64,000 nt of DNA from Bacteroidales bacterium (GCA_012517855.1 JAAYUD010000068.1:1-64000), one strand, 5' to 3'; counted from the first letter of the stretch, positions 26,964 through 36,650 are shown. Translations and numbers: made by a program. Notes: generated by a model not told the origin, from the sequence alone.

Positions 26964-28361
26964 ATGATGAAACGAACTCTTTTACTTAGCTTGGTTTTGA
27001 TAACTCTTGGATCCCCCTTAGCATTTGGACAAAAAACTATTGACGAGGCAATCCTTAACCAAATTAAGAAGTCATACAAGAACGATGTAACAGACAAAGC
27101 TATTCGCAATGCGATAGGCAACTGTGACCTGAAATCTTTGGCAACAAACGAAGATAATCAGAATACTATTGACACGCATTTCTCTATCGAACTGGACTCT
27201 AAAGGAATAACAGACCAAAAACAATCCGGAAGATGCTGGTTGTTCAGCGGACTGAATACAATGCGAGCCAAAGTCATTGCCAAATATCATCCGGATAGTT
27301 TCGAATTCTCTCAAATCTATCTTTCTTTCTATGATTTATTAGAGAAATCGAATATATTCTTAGAGCGAATTATCGAAACGAGCAAAAAGCCGATGGACGA
27401 TAAAACAGTAGATTGGCTTTTTCACAATGTGATTAACGATGGCGGGAACTTCACCGGTGTAGCCGATTTGATAGCAAAATACGGCGCGGTGCCCCGCGAA
27501 GCAATGCACGAAACAAAGAGTAGCAACAATACTTCCCAAATGAGTCGGATATTGGAACTTAAGCTCCGCGAATTTGCACTCCAACTACGTGAAGCCTCAA
27601 CAAAAGGAACCGGCATTTCACAACTGGAAAAACAAAAAGTCGAAATGCTCGAAACGATCTATCGAATACTTGTTCTGAACTTGGGAGTACCTCCCACAGA
27701 CTTTGCCTATACAATGAGAGATAGCAAAGGCAATATAATAGACAGCGGAATTTATACACCAAAATCTTTTCGCGATAAATACATCGATAAAGATACTTAT
27801 AACGACTATCTGATGATAATGAACGACCCAACCCGCCCCTATTATAAGAATTATCAAATAGACTATGACCGACAAGTTTTTGAAGGGAAAGATTGGACAT
27901 ACGTAAACCTTCCTATGGAAGATATTAAAGAAATGGCAATAGCTTCATTGAAAGATAGTACAATGATGTATTTTTCTTGCGATGTAGGCAAAGATCTCGA
28001 TTCCAAACGTGGCCTTCTCGATACGAACAATTACGACTATGCATCATTGCTAGGCACAACATTCAATATGGACAAGGCACAACGTATTCAAAGTCTTGCC
28101 AGCGGTTCCACACATGCCATGTGCCTTATGGCCGTAGACCTTAACAAAGAGGGGAAACCGACAAAATGGATGGTAGAGAACAGTTGGGGAGCCGACAGTG
28201 GATACAAAGGACATCTCATAATGACCGATCGTTGGTTGGATGAATACATGTTTCGTTTAGTCGTTAAACGCAAATATGCAACAGCAAAGGCTCTCGAGAT
28301 AAACAAGCAGAAACCGATTAAACTGCCTAGTTGGGATCCAATGTTCAAACAAGAAGAATAA
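26964..28361 (+). CDS. Secreted C1B (bleomycin hydrolase-type) cysteine peptidase
   Basis: A 465-aa protein with a signal peptide (MKRTLLLSLVLITLGSPLAFG). The papain-like triad is complete: Cys in DQKQSGRCWLFSGLN, His in GSTHAMCLMAVD and Asn in WMVENSWGADSGYKG. The order and the GRCWLFS motif place it in family C1B with aminopeptidase C/bleomycin hydrolase, which trims peptides as a hexameric barrel. Cytosolic members lack a leader, so this one probably acts in the periplasm. It starts at ATG 26964 or 26967. It stands alone and faces the DMT-type gene across palindrome array B. Confidence 0.93.
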   Translation: MMKRTLLLSLVLITLGSPLAFGQKTIDEAILNQIKKSYKNDVTDKAIRNAIGNCDLKSLATNEDNQNTIDTHFSIELDSKGITDQKQSGRCWLFSGLNTMRAKVIAKYHPDSFEFSQIYLSFYDLLEKSNIFLERIIETSKKPMDDKTVDWLFHNVINDGGNFTGVADLIAKYGAVPREAMHETKSSNNTSQMSRILELKLREFALQLREASTKGTGISQLEKQKVEMLETIYRILVLNLGVPPTDFAYTMRDSKGNIIDSGIYTPKSFRDKYIDKDTYNDYLMIMNDPTRPYYKNYQIDYDRQVFEGKDWTYVNLPMEDIKEMAIASLKDSTMMYFSCDVGKDLDSKRGLLDTNNYDYASLLGTTFNMDKAQRIQSLASGSTHAMCLMAVDLNKEGKPTKWMVENSWGADSGYKGHLIMTDRWLDEYMFRLVVKRKYATAKALEINKQKPIKLPSWDPMFKQEE

Positions 28362-28428
28362 TAAAAGTTGGATTATCATATTCTTAAAATCGGAATATAA
28401 GAAAAAAAGTATTCATCCTTATATCGCT

Positions 28429-28510
28429 TGCGACTCACGCCCGTGAGTCGGAAAAAACATAAGTACGAAATTTGCGACTCACGGGCGTGAGTCGCAAGTT
28501 TCGTACTTAT
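28429..28510. repeat. Palindrome array B: two units 44 bp apart, second within a 52-bp hairpin
   Basis: Unit 1 is CGACTCACG-CC-CGTGAGTCG (28431-28450, centre 28440.5). Unit 2 is CGACTCACG-GG-CGTGAGTCG (28475-28494, centre 28484.5). Unit 2 extends outward, with one mismatch, to arms of 26 bases covering 28459-28510 (ATAAGTACGAAA on the left, TTTCGTACTTAT on the right). It lies between convergent genes and may end transcription from both sides. Confidence 0.9.
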
Positions 28511-28539
28511 CTAATATTTATGAGCTCTACAACAAAAGT

Positions 28540-28908
28540 CTATTTCATAAATGCAAAATACACAGCCATGATCAAACAAAAACAAGCAGCTAAATGATTC
28601 CAATGAAAAGATTGATTGCCAAACACAAAAGAAGTGATACCGGCAAACACAATCAATGTAATACACTCTTGCAATACTTTTAATTGAACTAAAGAATAAG
28701 GGCCACCATTACCTATATAGCCCATCCTATTGGCAGGTATAGAAAAACAATATTCAATAAAAGCAATGCCCCATGACATCAAAATAATCAAAATAAGCGG
28801 CCAATGTGTCGTTATTTTCATTTCTTGTAACTTAAGATGACCATACCATGCAAAAGTCATAAACGCATTCGAAACCACCAATAATAAAATAGTATATAAA
28901 GACTTCAT
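28540..28908 (-). CDS. DMT-superfamily membrane protein (DUF486)
   Basis: A 122-aa protein with four hydrophobic segments (SLYTILLLVVSNAFMTFAW, WPLILIILMSWGIAFIEYC, LQECITLIVFAGITSFVFG, AACFCLIMAVYFAF). The conserved FIEYCFSIPANRMGYIGNG stretch is the DUF486 signature. Size and topology resemble EmrE-type small multidrug transporters, but function and substrate of DUF486 are unknown. Single gene, convergent with the C1 peptidase. Confidence 0.88.
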   Translation of the reverse strand: MKSLYTILLLVVSNAFMTFAWYGHLKLQEMKITTHWPLILIILMSWGIAFIEYCFSIPANRMGYIGNGGPYSLVQLKVLQECITLIVFAGITSFVFGNQSFHWNHLAACFCLIMAVYFAFMK

Positions 28909-28993
28909 ATCATCATTCTTTAAAAAAGCCCGGCAAAGATAGTAAATTCAAACGCTATAAAACAAATAAAGAGGCACCATAAAAACACGCTAA

Positions 28994-29025
28994 TAAAAAG
29001 AGAATCATGCTAAGCACGATTCTCT
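28994..29025 (-). terminator. Terminator after the NagB-LmbE gene
   Basis: On the minus strand AGAGAATCGTGC-TTA-GCATGATTCTCT forms a 12-bp stem with one mismatch, followed by TTTTT (28998-28994). Confidence 0.8.
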
Positions 29026-29093
29026 CCAATCTTAAAATATACATTCTATAAATAATAGAATTCGTTTTATTCAATAATAAAAGGACTCTTACA

Positions 29094-31085
29094 CTACAAT
29101 GGCATATACTGAACGAATGCTTCCATTGCCTCATAAGAAGCCAAACCTAACTGATCATAGATGGCTGCGGTATTGCGATTGCGATCTTCACTACGCTGCC
29201 AGAACAAACGCTCGTCATTGCCCAAGAATGGAGCACTTTCCATCTGAGACTGATGCTTAAGAATACTATTACGCTTAGCACGAAGCTCCTCAGGACTCAA
29301 TGGAACAGCCATTTCGATATTCTCAATTTCCCATTCGGCCCATGCACCACGATACATCCAAATACGACAATCTTTCAGCCACTCGGCTTTAGCTTCTTTT
29401 TCCAAATCGATAGCAGCAAGTACGGCATTGGTACAAACTTTGTGCGTTCCATGTGGATCGGCCAAATCGCCGGCAATAAAAATCTCTTGTGGTTTAAGGG
29501 CCTGCAACAATTCGAGTACAATTTTCACATCAGCTTCCCCTATCGGATTCTTTTCAATACGTCCTGTCTCATAAAAAGGCAAATCAAGGAAATGAACACG
29601 AGAAAGCGGAATCTTGTTATATGTACATGCAGTACGAGCCTCGCCACGGCGAATAAGACCTTTAAAAGTCAAAATGTCTCGTGTATCGATATCACCATCT
29701 TTCTTTTTGTCCAAGAATTTACGAATTTCAGCATATTTATCTGTGATAACTTTATCTGCACTATTATTAAACAACTGATTGAAGCCATTAATGAAATGCA
29801 GAAAACGAATAACTTCTTCATCACCGACAGCAATATTACCCGAAGTTTCATAAGCCAAATGTACTTCATGCTTTTGTTCTACCAAACGGCGGATAGTGCC
29901 ACCCATAGAAATAACATCATCATCCGGATGTGGAGAAAATACGATAATACGTTTGGGATATGGTTTAGCGCGTTCTGGACGATATGTATCATCAGCATTG
30001 GGTTTACCACCAGGCCAACCGGTAATGGTATGTTGCAGATCGTTGAATATTTTAATATTTACGTTATAGGCCGAACCGAATTTAGCCAACAGTTCACTTA
30101 GTCCATTTTCATTGTAATCGCGATTCGTAAGTTTAAGAATGGGTTTGCCAGTAAGTTGACACAGCCAAACAATGGCACTACGAATCAGCTTGTCATCCCA
30201 ATCACATGAAGTAACCAACCAAGGACGGCGTATACGCGTCAAATCATTAGCGGCAGAAAGATCAAGTACGACATGAGCATTATTGTGAGACTGCAAGTAA
30301 GAAGCCGGTATAGAATCATTCATTTCTCCTTCGACACAGCGTTGTACCATTGCGGATTTTTCTTCTCCCCATGCCAAAAGATAAATCTTTTTAGCTGCAA
30401 GGATGGTAGAAACCCCCATTGTAATGGAACTGATAGGAGTATTCTCTATTTTACCAAATATTTTAGTTGCTTCATTACGAGAATCATTATCAAGCAAAAT
30501 AAGCCGAGTGGTTGAATTGATACGAGAACCCGGCTCATTGAATGCAATATTTCCCACACGACCGATACCTAAAAGAGCTATATCAATACCGCCGAAACTT
30601 TCAATGCGTTGTTCGTAAAGGCGGCAAGATTCATATATATCAGTCTGTGCAATCGTTCCTTTCGGCGAGAATATATTCTGTTTGTCTATGTCCACGCGAT
30701 CGAGAAACATTTCTTTTAAAGAGTTCAAGTTGCTATTAACAGCATCGGCATTCAAAGGGTAATATTCGTACATATTAAATACGATCACATTACTGAAGCT
30801 CAAGCCCTCTTTCTGGTGCATCCGCACCAATTCGGCATACAAATTGCGCGGTGAGTTTCCACCGGGTAAAGCCATAACACAAAAGCGTCCTTCTTTCTGT
30901 TTGTTACGAATGGTCTGTGCTATTTCGAGCGCTACGTGTTGTGTTCCTTCCTCTATAGATGCATAAATATCTGTAGGGATCTTTTCCAATCGGGTCAATA
31001 CCGATTTCTCAAAAGCATTCTCCGGTCTGTAATACTTGGGCGAGACATTTCTAAGAGTGATTTGAGAAGTAAGGTTTGTTTTCAT
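29094..31085 (-). CDS. NagB-like / LmbE deacetylase fusion (glucosamine-6-P deaminase-like protein)
   Basis: From ATG 31085 (MKTNLTSQITLRN) the product is 663 aa, the length of the Bacteroides glucosamine-6-phosphate deaminase-like proteins. A start 14 codons upstream is open but leader-like. Residues about 35-290 have the NagB fold (MALPGGNSPRNLYAELV, GNIAFNEPGSRI). The catalytic residues of E. coli NagB are replaced: Asp72 by Tyr106 (FNMYEYY), Asp141 by Val177 and His143 by Asn179 (GIGRVGNIAFNEP). Residues about 380-660 form an LmbE/PIG-L zinc deacetylase with intact ligands PHPDDD (385-390) and DPHGTH (543-548). The likely activity is therefore deacetylation of an amino-sugar compound, with the NagB part binding a sugar phosphate. 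It is often labelled nagB, but deaminase activity is doubtful. Confidence 0.9.
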   Translation of the reverse strand: MKTNLTSQITLRNVSPKYYRPENAFEKSVLTRLEKIPTDIYASIEEGTQHVALEIAQTIRNKQKEGRFCVMALPGGNSPRNLYAELVRMHQKEGLSFSNVIVFNMYEYYPLNADAVNSNLNSLKEMFLDRVDIDKQNIFSPKGTIAQTDIYESCRLYEQRIESFGGIDIALLGIGRVGNIAFNEPGSRINSTTRLILLDNDSRNEATKIFGKIENTPISSITMGVSTILAAKKIYLLAWGEEKSAMVQRCVEGEMNDSIPASYLQSHNNAHVVLDLSAANDLTRIRRPWLVTSCDWDDKLIRSAIVWLCQLTGKPILKLTNRDYNENGLSELLAKFGSAYNVNIKIFNDLQHTITGWPGGKPNADDTYRPERAKPYPKRIIVFSPHPDDDVISMGGTIRRLVEQKHEVHLAYETSGNIAVGDEEVIRFLHFINGFNQLFNNSADKVITDKYAEIRKFLDKKKDGDIDTRDILTFKGLIRRGEARTACTYNKIPLSRVHFLDLPFYETGRIEKNPIGEADVKIVLELLQALKPQEIFIAGDLADPHGTHKVCTNAVLAAIDLEKEAKAEWLKDCRIWMYRGAWAEWEIENIEMAVPLSPEELRAKRNSILKHQSQMESAPFLGNDERLFWQRSEDRNRNTAAIYDQLGLASYEAMEAFVQYMPL

Positions 31086-31166
31086 TACAGTAGATATATT
31101 TATATTTATAAAATAAATTCTTTTCAATAAAAAAATTTGTTATTTCTCCTATTTTGTCATGCAAAG

Positions 31167-31198
31167 TTAGTTATTACGAAATTAAAAAACTATTTTTG
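31167..31198 (+). promoter_or_regulatory. Promoter of the Golvesin/amidase-like gene
   Basis: TTAG (31167-31170), 20 bases, TATTTTTG (31191-31198) is close to consensus and 21 bases before the ATG at 31219. Confidence 0.5.
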
Positions 31199-31218
31199 CA
31201 ACTAAAATAGTGTTATAT

Positions 31219-34155
31219 ATGAGTAGAAAATTATTTATTATATGTATTATTTCCTTAATTTATACTTCAATCTGGGCACAGCAACAAGATTCTGTTATAA
31301 GCTCAAGACTTCAGACCTATTTTTCTCAATACAAAAAGACTTTTGTCACACCCAAACTATCTTCTTTCAACATAGATTATGACAATCGTACCATCAATAT
31401 CTATGCATCAGAAGCTTTTGGATACCAGCCATTCCGGCCAAATAGTGTAGATAGCATCTATTCAGATATTAAAGCCTTATTACCAGGACCGGTCAGATAC
31501 TTTAAAATAACGCTCTATACAGACAAAAGAACAATAGAAGAATTAATACCCAATTATTACCGTAAAAAGCAAAAGAAAGATAATGAACGCCTAGAAGCGG
31601 ATCTAACATCAAACATCAATCCTTGGGTAAGTAATTTATCGCTGCCCTATAAAGTAACCAGAGGACTACAAGATCGGCATATTGGCTTATGGCAAAGTCA
31701 CGGTAAATATTATGCCGGAACAGCGGGATGGGTTTGGCAACGTCCACGTTTATTTTGCACTACAGAAGATTTGTTTTCACAATCTTTTATCACCCCCTAT
31801 TTAATACCGATGCTCGAACATGCTGGCGCCATCGTTTTCACTCCCAGAGAAAGGGATACTCAGACAAACGAAGTCATAGTCGACAACGACTCTCCACAAA
31901 ACAGTTCACCTTATATCGAGAACAACACCTCACGACATCAATGGCAACGCGCTGAAGGAACAGGTTTCGCTGATCGTAAAAAGACATACGAAAATGGTGA
32001 AAATCCTTTTGCTATGGGTTCTTCAAGATATATTGAAACAACTCACAAAGCTAATCGAGCATCTGCAGAGTGGACACCTAACATACCCGAATCAGGGAAA
32101 TATGCCGTATATGTATCCTACAAAACCCTCACAAATAGCATAAGCGATGCCCGATATACCGTATATCACAAAGGTGAAGCCACCACATTCAGGGTAAATC
32201 AGCAAATAGGGGGCGGAACATGGGTATACCTCGGAACATTCGATTTTGATAAAGGGACTTCAGAATACGACAAAGTAGTTCTGACCAACGAAAGCGATGA
32301 AAATGGTGTAGTGACTGCCGATGCAGTGCGCTTCGGTGGAGGTATGGGTAACATTTCGCGTGGAGGTAGCACAAGTGGACTACCTCGATACTTGGAAGGA
32401 GCCCGCTACTATGCACAATGGGCGGGAATGCCCGAAAAGGTATACAACGGAAATAAAGGGACAAACGATTATAAAGACGACATCAACACTCGCGGCCTTA
32501 TGATCAATTACCTATCCGGCGGATCGATCTTTAATCCACAAGATAATGGACTGAAGGTTCCTATTGAACTATCGATGGCCTTTCATACTGATGCAGGATA
32601 CGATGCAAACAATTTTATAGGTACACTCGGCATCTATACCACCGATACTAATAACGAAAAGCTCAATGCCGGTACAAGCCGCTATGCATCACGAGATCTT
32701 TGCGATATTGTCATTAGCGAAATACAGCAAGCACTAAACAGTGATTTCGGGATCAATTGGCAACGTAGAGCAATGTGGAATAGAAATTATAGTGAATCCA
32801 GAGTTCCCGTTGTTCCATCAACTATCATCGAGATGCTCTCGCACCAGAACTTTAAAGATATGCAATTAGCACAAGATCCCAATTTCAAGTTCTCAATGGC
32901 AAGAGCTATATATAAAGGTATATTACGGTTTATCACTTCACAACACAAAGAAAGTTATGAAGTGCAACCACTACCCATCAGTCATTTTTCGATCCGTTAT
33001 GGAACTAAAAAAAATACGTTGACTCTCTCTTGGAGAGGAGTAGAAGACCCGCTTGAATCTACAGCGTCCCCTCGCAGCTATATCATATACCAACGAGAAG
33101 ATTCTGCCAGTTTTGATAATGGCACTCCAGTAGTTCAAACATCTTATACACTAAAAGTAAAACCGGGAAAGATTTATTCTTTCTATGTCACAGCCGTAAA
33201 TCGAGGTGGAGAAAGTTTTCCTTCACAAACATTATCGGCCATGAGGCTGAAGAGAGAAAAGGGACGGGTACTAATCGTTAATGGCTTCGACAGACTGAGC
33301 GCACCTTATGTTGTAGAGAATCCGGATTCTTTAGGATTCGATATTAATAGAGATCCAGGCGTAGCCTATGGCAGTAATATATCTTTATGCGGAAAACAAA
33401 TCGTATTCAATCGCTGGGCTGGAGGACGTGAAGGTTCCGGAAGTTTAGGCTATAGTACCGAAGAACTAGAAGGAAAAATCATTGCAGGCAATACTTTCGA
33501 CTATCCATACATTCACGGTACAGCCATCCAAGCCGCCGGTCGATGGGGATTCGTTTCTTGCAGTCGAGAGGCATTCGATGAATATATTGGAGAAGATGAA
33601 CCGCTTATCAAACCGAGTCACATCAAACAACTATCAGCATACCGCTGTATTGATATACTGATGGGATTACAAAAGTACGATAAATACGGACTCAAAAAAT
33701 ATAAAACTTTTGATGATCGCATGCAACGCATTTTACGTAGTTACTGTATGGCAGGAGGCAACCTTTTTGTCAGTGGATCGTATATTGGAAGCGATATGAC
33801 AAACGATTCGTCTGATAAAGCTTTTTGCCGCAACATCCTAAAGTACACATACGATTCATCTCTAACAGATGGCAAAGACCGCTCGTCCGCATCTGGAAAT
33901 AAAATGTGCTGCCATTTCTCACGCAAGCCAAACAAAGGGCAATATGCCGTAACGAGTCCAGAAATACTAATACCCCAAGACATTGCAATCCCCATCTTAA
34001 AATACGATAGAAACAACGGAACAGCCGCCATCTTTTATGAAGGCAACCGCTATCGTTCTTGCATCATGGGCTTTCCTTTCGAAAGCATATTAGAAAAGTC
34101 GACACGTAACTCATTGATGAATATGCTACTTAGAACATTTGAGAATAAACATTAA
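31219..34155 (+). CDS. Secreted Golvesin-domain / N-acetylmuramoyl-L-alanine amidase-like protein
   Basis: A 978-aa exported protein with signal peptide MSRKLFIICIISLIYTSIWA. A GTG three codons upstream is less likely than ATG 31219. In order it shows an N-terminal region of unknown fold with HIGLWQSHGKYY, and a Golvesin/xanthan-lyase-type beta domain at about 265-375 (SAEWTPNIPESGKYAVYVSY, ADAVRFGGGMG). Amidase_3-like elements follow (LSMAFHTDAGYD, WNRNYSESRVPVVPSTIIEML), then a fibronectin-III domain at about 590-675 and a C-terminal Rossmann-like part (GRVLIVNGFDRLSAPYV). The HxD and Glu motifs suggest a zinc amidase acting on peptidoglycan. Such proteins are often annotated xanthan lyase by transfer. 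It is divergent from the NagB-LmbE gene. Confidence 0.8.
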   Translation: MSRKLFIICIISLIYTSIWAQQQDSVISSRLQTYFSQYKKTFVTPKLSSFNIDYDNRTINIYASEAFGYQPFRPNSVDSIYSDIKALLPGPVRYFKITLYTDKRTIEELIPNYYRKKQKKDNERLEADLTSNINPWVSNLSLPYKVTRGLQDRHIGLWQSHGKYYAGTAGWVWQRPRLFCTTEDLFSQSFITPYLIPMLEHAGAIVFTPRERDTQTNEVIVDNDSPQNSSPYIENNTSRHQWQRAEGTGFADRKKTYENGENPFAMGSSRYIETTHKANRASAEWTPNIPESGKYAVYVSYKTLTNSISDARYTVYHKGEATTFRVNQQIGGGTWVYLGTFDFDKGTSEYDKVVLTNESDENGVVTADAVRFGGGMGNISRGGSTSGLPRYLEGARYYAQWAGMPEKVYNGNKGTNDYKDDINTRGLMINYLSGGSIFNPQDNGLKVPIELSMAFHTDAGYDANNFIGTLGIYTTDTNNEKLNAGTSRYASRDLCDIVISEIQQALNSDFGINWQRRAMWNRNYSESRVPVVPSTIIEMLSHQNFKDMQLAQDPNFKFSMARAIYKGILRFITSQHKESYEVQPLPISHFSIRYGTKKNTLTLSWRGVEDPLESTASPRSYIIYQREDSASFDNGTPVVQTSYTLKVKPGKIYSFYVTAVNRGGESFPSQTLSAMRLKREKGRVLIVNGFDRLSAPYVVENPDSLGFDINRDPGVAYGSNISLCGKQIVFNRWAGGREGSGSLGYSTEELEGKIIAGNTFDYPYIHGTAIQAAGRWGFVSCSREAFDEYIGEDEPLIKPSHIKQLSAYRCIDILMGLQKYDKYGLKKYKTFDDRMQRILRSYCMAGGNLFVSGSYIGSDMTNDSSDKAFCRNILKYTYDSSLTDGKDRSSASGNKMCCHFSRKPNKGQYAVTSPEILIPQDIAIPILKYDRNNGTAAIFYEGNRYRSCIMGFPFESILEKSTRNSLMNMLLRTFENKH

Positions 34156-34241
34156 AAATAAAGGCAATAGTATAGAAGCAGAAAATTTCCAAAAAAAATA
34201 TATTTTTTCGACAAAAGCAGAACAATATTCGAATTTAATTC

Positions 34242-34249
34242 TATCTTTG
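34242..34249 (+). promoter_or_regulatory. -7 promoter box for the unknown gene/ygiQ pair
   Basis: TATCTTTG lies 19 bases before the ATG at 34269. There is no clear -33 element. Confidence 0.4.
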
Positions 34250-34268
34250 CTTTAAAATAAAATAAACG

Positions 34269-34607
34269 ATGTACAATATAATATCAAATTTAAGCGGCAC
34301 TCGCTCCATTGAAATATCGGACGAGAACCTAAAGACTATCGAAAAGTATGCCCTCTTCCGGTATCTGATAGATAGTAACGGTATCGTGGACGAATCCGTT
34401 CTCGATAAATTGAAACTCAATATCCGTTCTATCATCGCTGCGGATACAGAAAATTGTAAAGACTTGTTGGACCTTTGCATCGACGTGATATACAACAAAA
34501 ACATGAAAGCGTTCGGATTAAATGAATTAATAAAATTGTATTTAGCATGGGTGGAACAAAAATCCGATGCTATCGACGTATACGACTGCTGTTCCAATCC
34601 ATCCTAA
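34269..34607 (+). CDS. Conserved-looking protein of unknown function (112 aa)
   Basis: I do not recognise this family. The product is mostly alpha-helical by composition, without signal peptide or membrane segment. It has regularly spaced acidic and Leu/Ile residues (SIEISDENLKTIEKYALFRYL, IIAADTENCKDLLDLCIDV) and a Cys-Cys pair near the end (VYDCCSNPS). Its stop is one base before the ATG of the YgiQ-type radical SAM gene, so the two are cotranscribed and probably coupled in translation. That pairing, not the sequence, is the only hint to its role. Confidence 0.75.
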   Translation: MYNIISNLSGTRSIEISDENLKTIEKYALFRYLIDSNGIVDESVLDKLKLNIRSIIAADTENCKDLLDLCIDVIYNKNMKAFGLNELIKLYLAWVEQKSDAIDVYDCCSNPS

Positions 34608-34608
34608 A

Positions 34609-36432
34609 ATGAGCGATAAACTACTGACAGATTGGCTTCCCACAACAAAAAAAGAAATAGAATTAAGAGGATGGAGCCAACCGGATGTTATACTTTTTAG
34701 CGGCGACGCTTATGTAGATCACCCATCATTCGGTGGAGCAGTCATTGGACGCATACTTGAAGCAGAAGGCTTAAAAGTTGCTATCGTACCCCAGCCTAAT
34801 TGGCGCGATGATTTACGCGATTTTAAAAAGCTTGGCAAACCTCGTTTATTTTTCGGGATCAGTGCCGGATGTATGGACTCAATGGTCAATAAGTATACTG
34901 CCAACAAAAGATTGCGCAGTGAGGATGCTTATACTCCTGATGGCCGACCGGACATGCGACCGGAATATCCGTCAGTAGTATATACCACTATTCTAAAAAA
35001 ACTTTTCCCTGACGTTCCTGTTATATTGGGAGGCATAGAAGCTAGCATGCGCCGCCTTACTCATTACGATTATTGGCAAGATGCAGTACGCAAATCTGTA
35101 CTCTGCGAAAGCGGTGCTGATTTACTCATCTACGGTATGGGAGAAAAGCCTATTGTTGAACTGGCACAACAGATGAATAAACATCCGGAGGATGGAATAC
35201 CTCACGATATACCACAAACAGCCTATTTGATAAATGCCGAAGAGTTTCACCGAAACGAAGACGATATTATCCTCTTTTCTCACGAAGAGTGTTTAAAGGA
35301 TAAGAAGAAAGAGGCAGCCAATTTTCGTCACATAGAAGAAGAAAGCAACCGCTATGCAGCAGACCGTATTACGCAGCAAGTCGGTAAAGATATTGTCGTT
35401 GTCAATCCACCATATCCACCTATGACGACTCAAGAGCTGGATCATTCATTTGATCTGCCTTATACTTTTCTTCCACACCCCAAGTACAAAGGAAAGAGAA
35501 TACCTGCTTATGACATGATAAAATTCTCTGTAAACATTCACCGTGGATGTTTTGGAGGATGTGCCTTTTGCACGATTTCTGCCCATCAAGGTAAATTCAT
35601 TGTAAACAGAAGCAAAGAAAGTATTCTGCGCGAAATAAAACATATTTCACAACTACCCGACTTCAAAGGTAATCTAAGCGATTTGGGCGGACCATCAGCC
35701 AATATGTATAAGATGGGAGGAAAAAACAAAGACATTTGCAAAAAGTGCAAACGTCCATCGTGCATCAACCCGCAAATATGCCCCAATTTAAATACGGACC
35801 ACCGCCCGCTGATTGACATATACCATACAGTGGATGCGTTGCCTTATATTCGTCATTTCTATATTGGGAGTGGCATCAGGTATGACCTATTACTTCGTCG
35901 CACTGGCGATTTAGAGACGGATAAAGCGACTCAACAATATACCAGAGAGCTGATAGAGAAACATGTAAGTGGTAGACTTAAAGTAGCTCCCGAGCATACA
36001 AGCGATCGAGTATTATCATTAATGAGAAAACCATCTTTCGAACAATTCAAACAATTCAAAGATATTTTCGATCGCGAAAACAAACGACTGAATATGCACC
36101 AACAACTCATTCCATATTTCATATCCAGTCATCCGGGATGCGAAGAAGAAGATATGGCCGAACTTGCAATTATTACCAAACGCCTCTTCTTCCATCTGGA
36201 ACAAGTGCAGGACTTCACTCCTACTCCCATGACAGTAGCTACTGAAATGTGGTACACGGGATTTAATCCCTATACACTCGAACCCGTATTCAGTGCCCGA
36301 AGCTCGCAACAAAAATTGGCACAACGTATGTTTTTCTTTTGGTATAAACCGGAAGAGCGCCAAAAAATCATACGTGAACTTCGAAGAATAGGAAGAAGCG
36401 ATCTTATTTCAAAGCTCTATTCAAAACAATAA
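34609..36432 (+). CDS. YgiQ family radical SAM protein
   Basis: A 607-aa protein from ATG 34609; the frame is open 14 codons further upstream, inside the preceding gene. The radical SAM Cys triad is CFGGCAFCTI (CxxxCxxC). The N-terminus WLPTTKKEIELRGW with DVILFSGDAYVDHPSFG is the YgiQ-type Rossmann/cobalamin-like part. A second Cys-rich patch CKKCKRPSCINPQICPN follows the SAM core. The family is broadly conserved but the reaction is unknown. No selenoprotein, tRNA-modification or maturase partner is adjacent. Confidence 0.92.
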   Translation: MSDKLLTDWLPTTKKEIELRGWSQPDVILFSGDAYVDHPSFGGAVIGRILEAEGLKVAIVPQPNWRDDLRDFKKLGKPRLFFGISAGCMDSMVNKYTANKRLRSEDAYTPDGRPDMRPEYPSVVYTTILKKLFPDVPVILGGIEASMRRLTHYDYWQDAVRKSVLCESGADLLIYGMGEKPIVELAQQMNKHPEDGIPHDIPQTAYLINAEEFHRNEDDIILFSHEECLKDKKKEAANFRHIEEESNRYAADRITQQVGKDIVVVNPPYPPMTTQELDHSFDLPYTFLPHPKYKGKRIPAYDMIKFSVNIHRGCFGGCAFCTISAHQGKFIVNRSKESILREIKHISQLPDFKGNLSDLGGPSANMYKMGGKNKDICKKCKRPSCINPQICPNLNTDHRPLIDIYHTVDALPYIRHFYIGSGIRYDLLLRRTGDLETDKATQQYTRELIEKHVSGRLKVAPEHTSDRVLSLMRKPSFEQFKQFKDIFDRENKRLNMHQQLIPYFISSHPGCEEEDMAELAIITKRLFFHLEQVQDFTPTPMTVATEMWYTGFNPYTLEPVFSARSSQQKLAQRMFFFWYKPEERQKIIRELRRIGRSDLISKLYSKQ

Positions 36433-36544
36433 CTTACTAACACTCTACTAAAAAATAATAGAGTACGATACAAATATCGAAAATTATTTGCTAATACCCG
36501 ATATATAAATTATATTTGAAACCAGAAAAAGTAATCCCGCTTTT

Positions 36545-36592
36545 ATGTCAATATCATAGGCCAAAGACAAGCAGATATTATGATCTTGACAT
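36545..36592 (+). promoter_or_regulatory. Long inverted repeat upstream of doxX-like gene
   Basis: ATGTCAATATCATA (36545-36558) pairs with TATGATCTTGACAT (36579-36592), a 14-base arm with one mismatch around a 20-base loop. It is 58 bases before the ATG at 36651. It could be an operator or a terminator for the gene upstream, since AAAATAAAAA follows. Confidence 0.45.
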
Positions 36593-36650
36593 AAAATAAA
36601 AAGGCAGCCAACAGCTACCAAGTATTATTAACCAATTAAAAAGTAAGCTT

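Noticed and set aside
29253-30101. 282-codon plus-strand frame opposite the NagB-LmbE gene
   Set aside because: Antisense shadow of a strongly conserved protein; composition rich in Phe/Ile/Thr and no domain.
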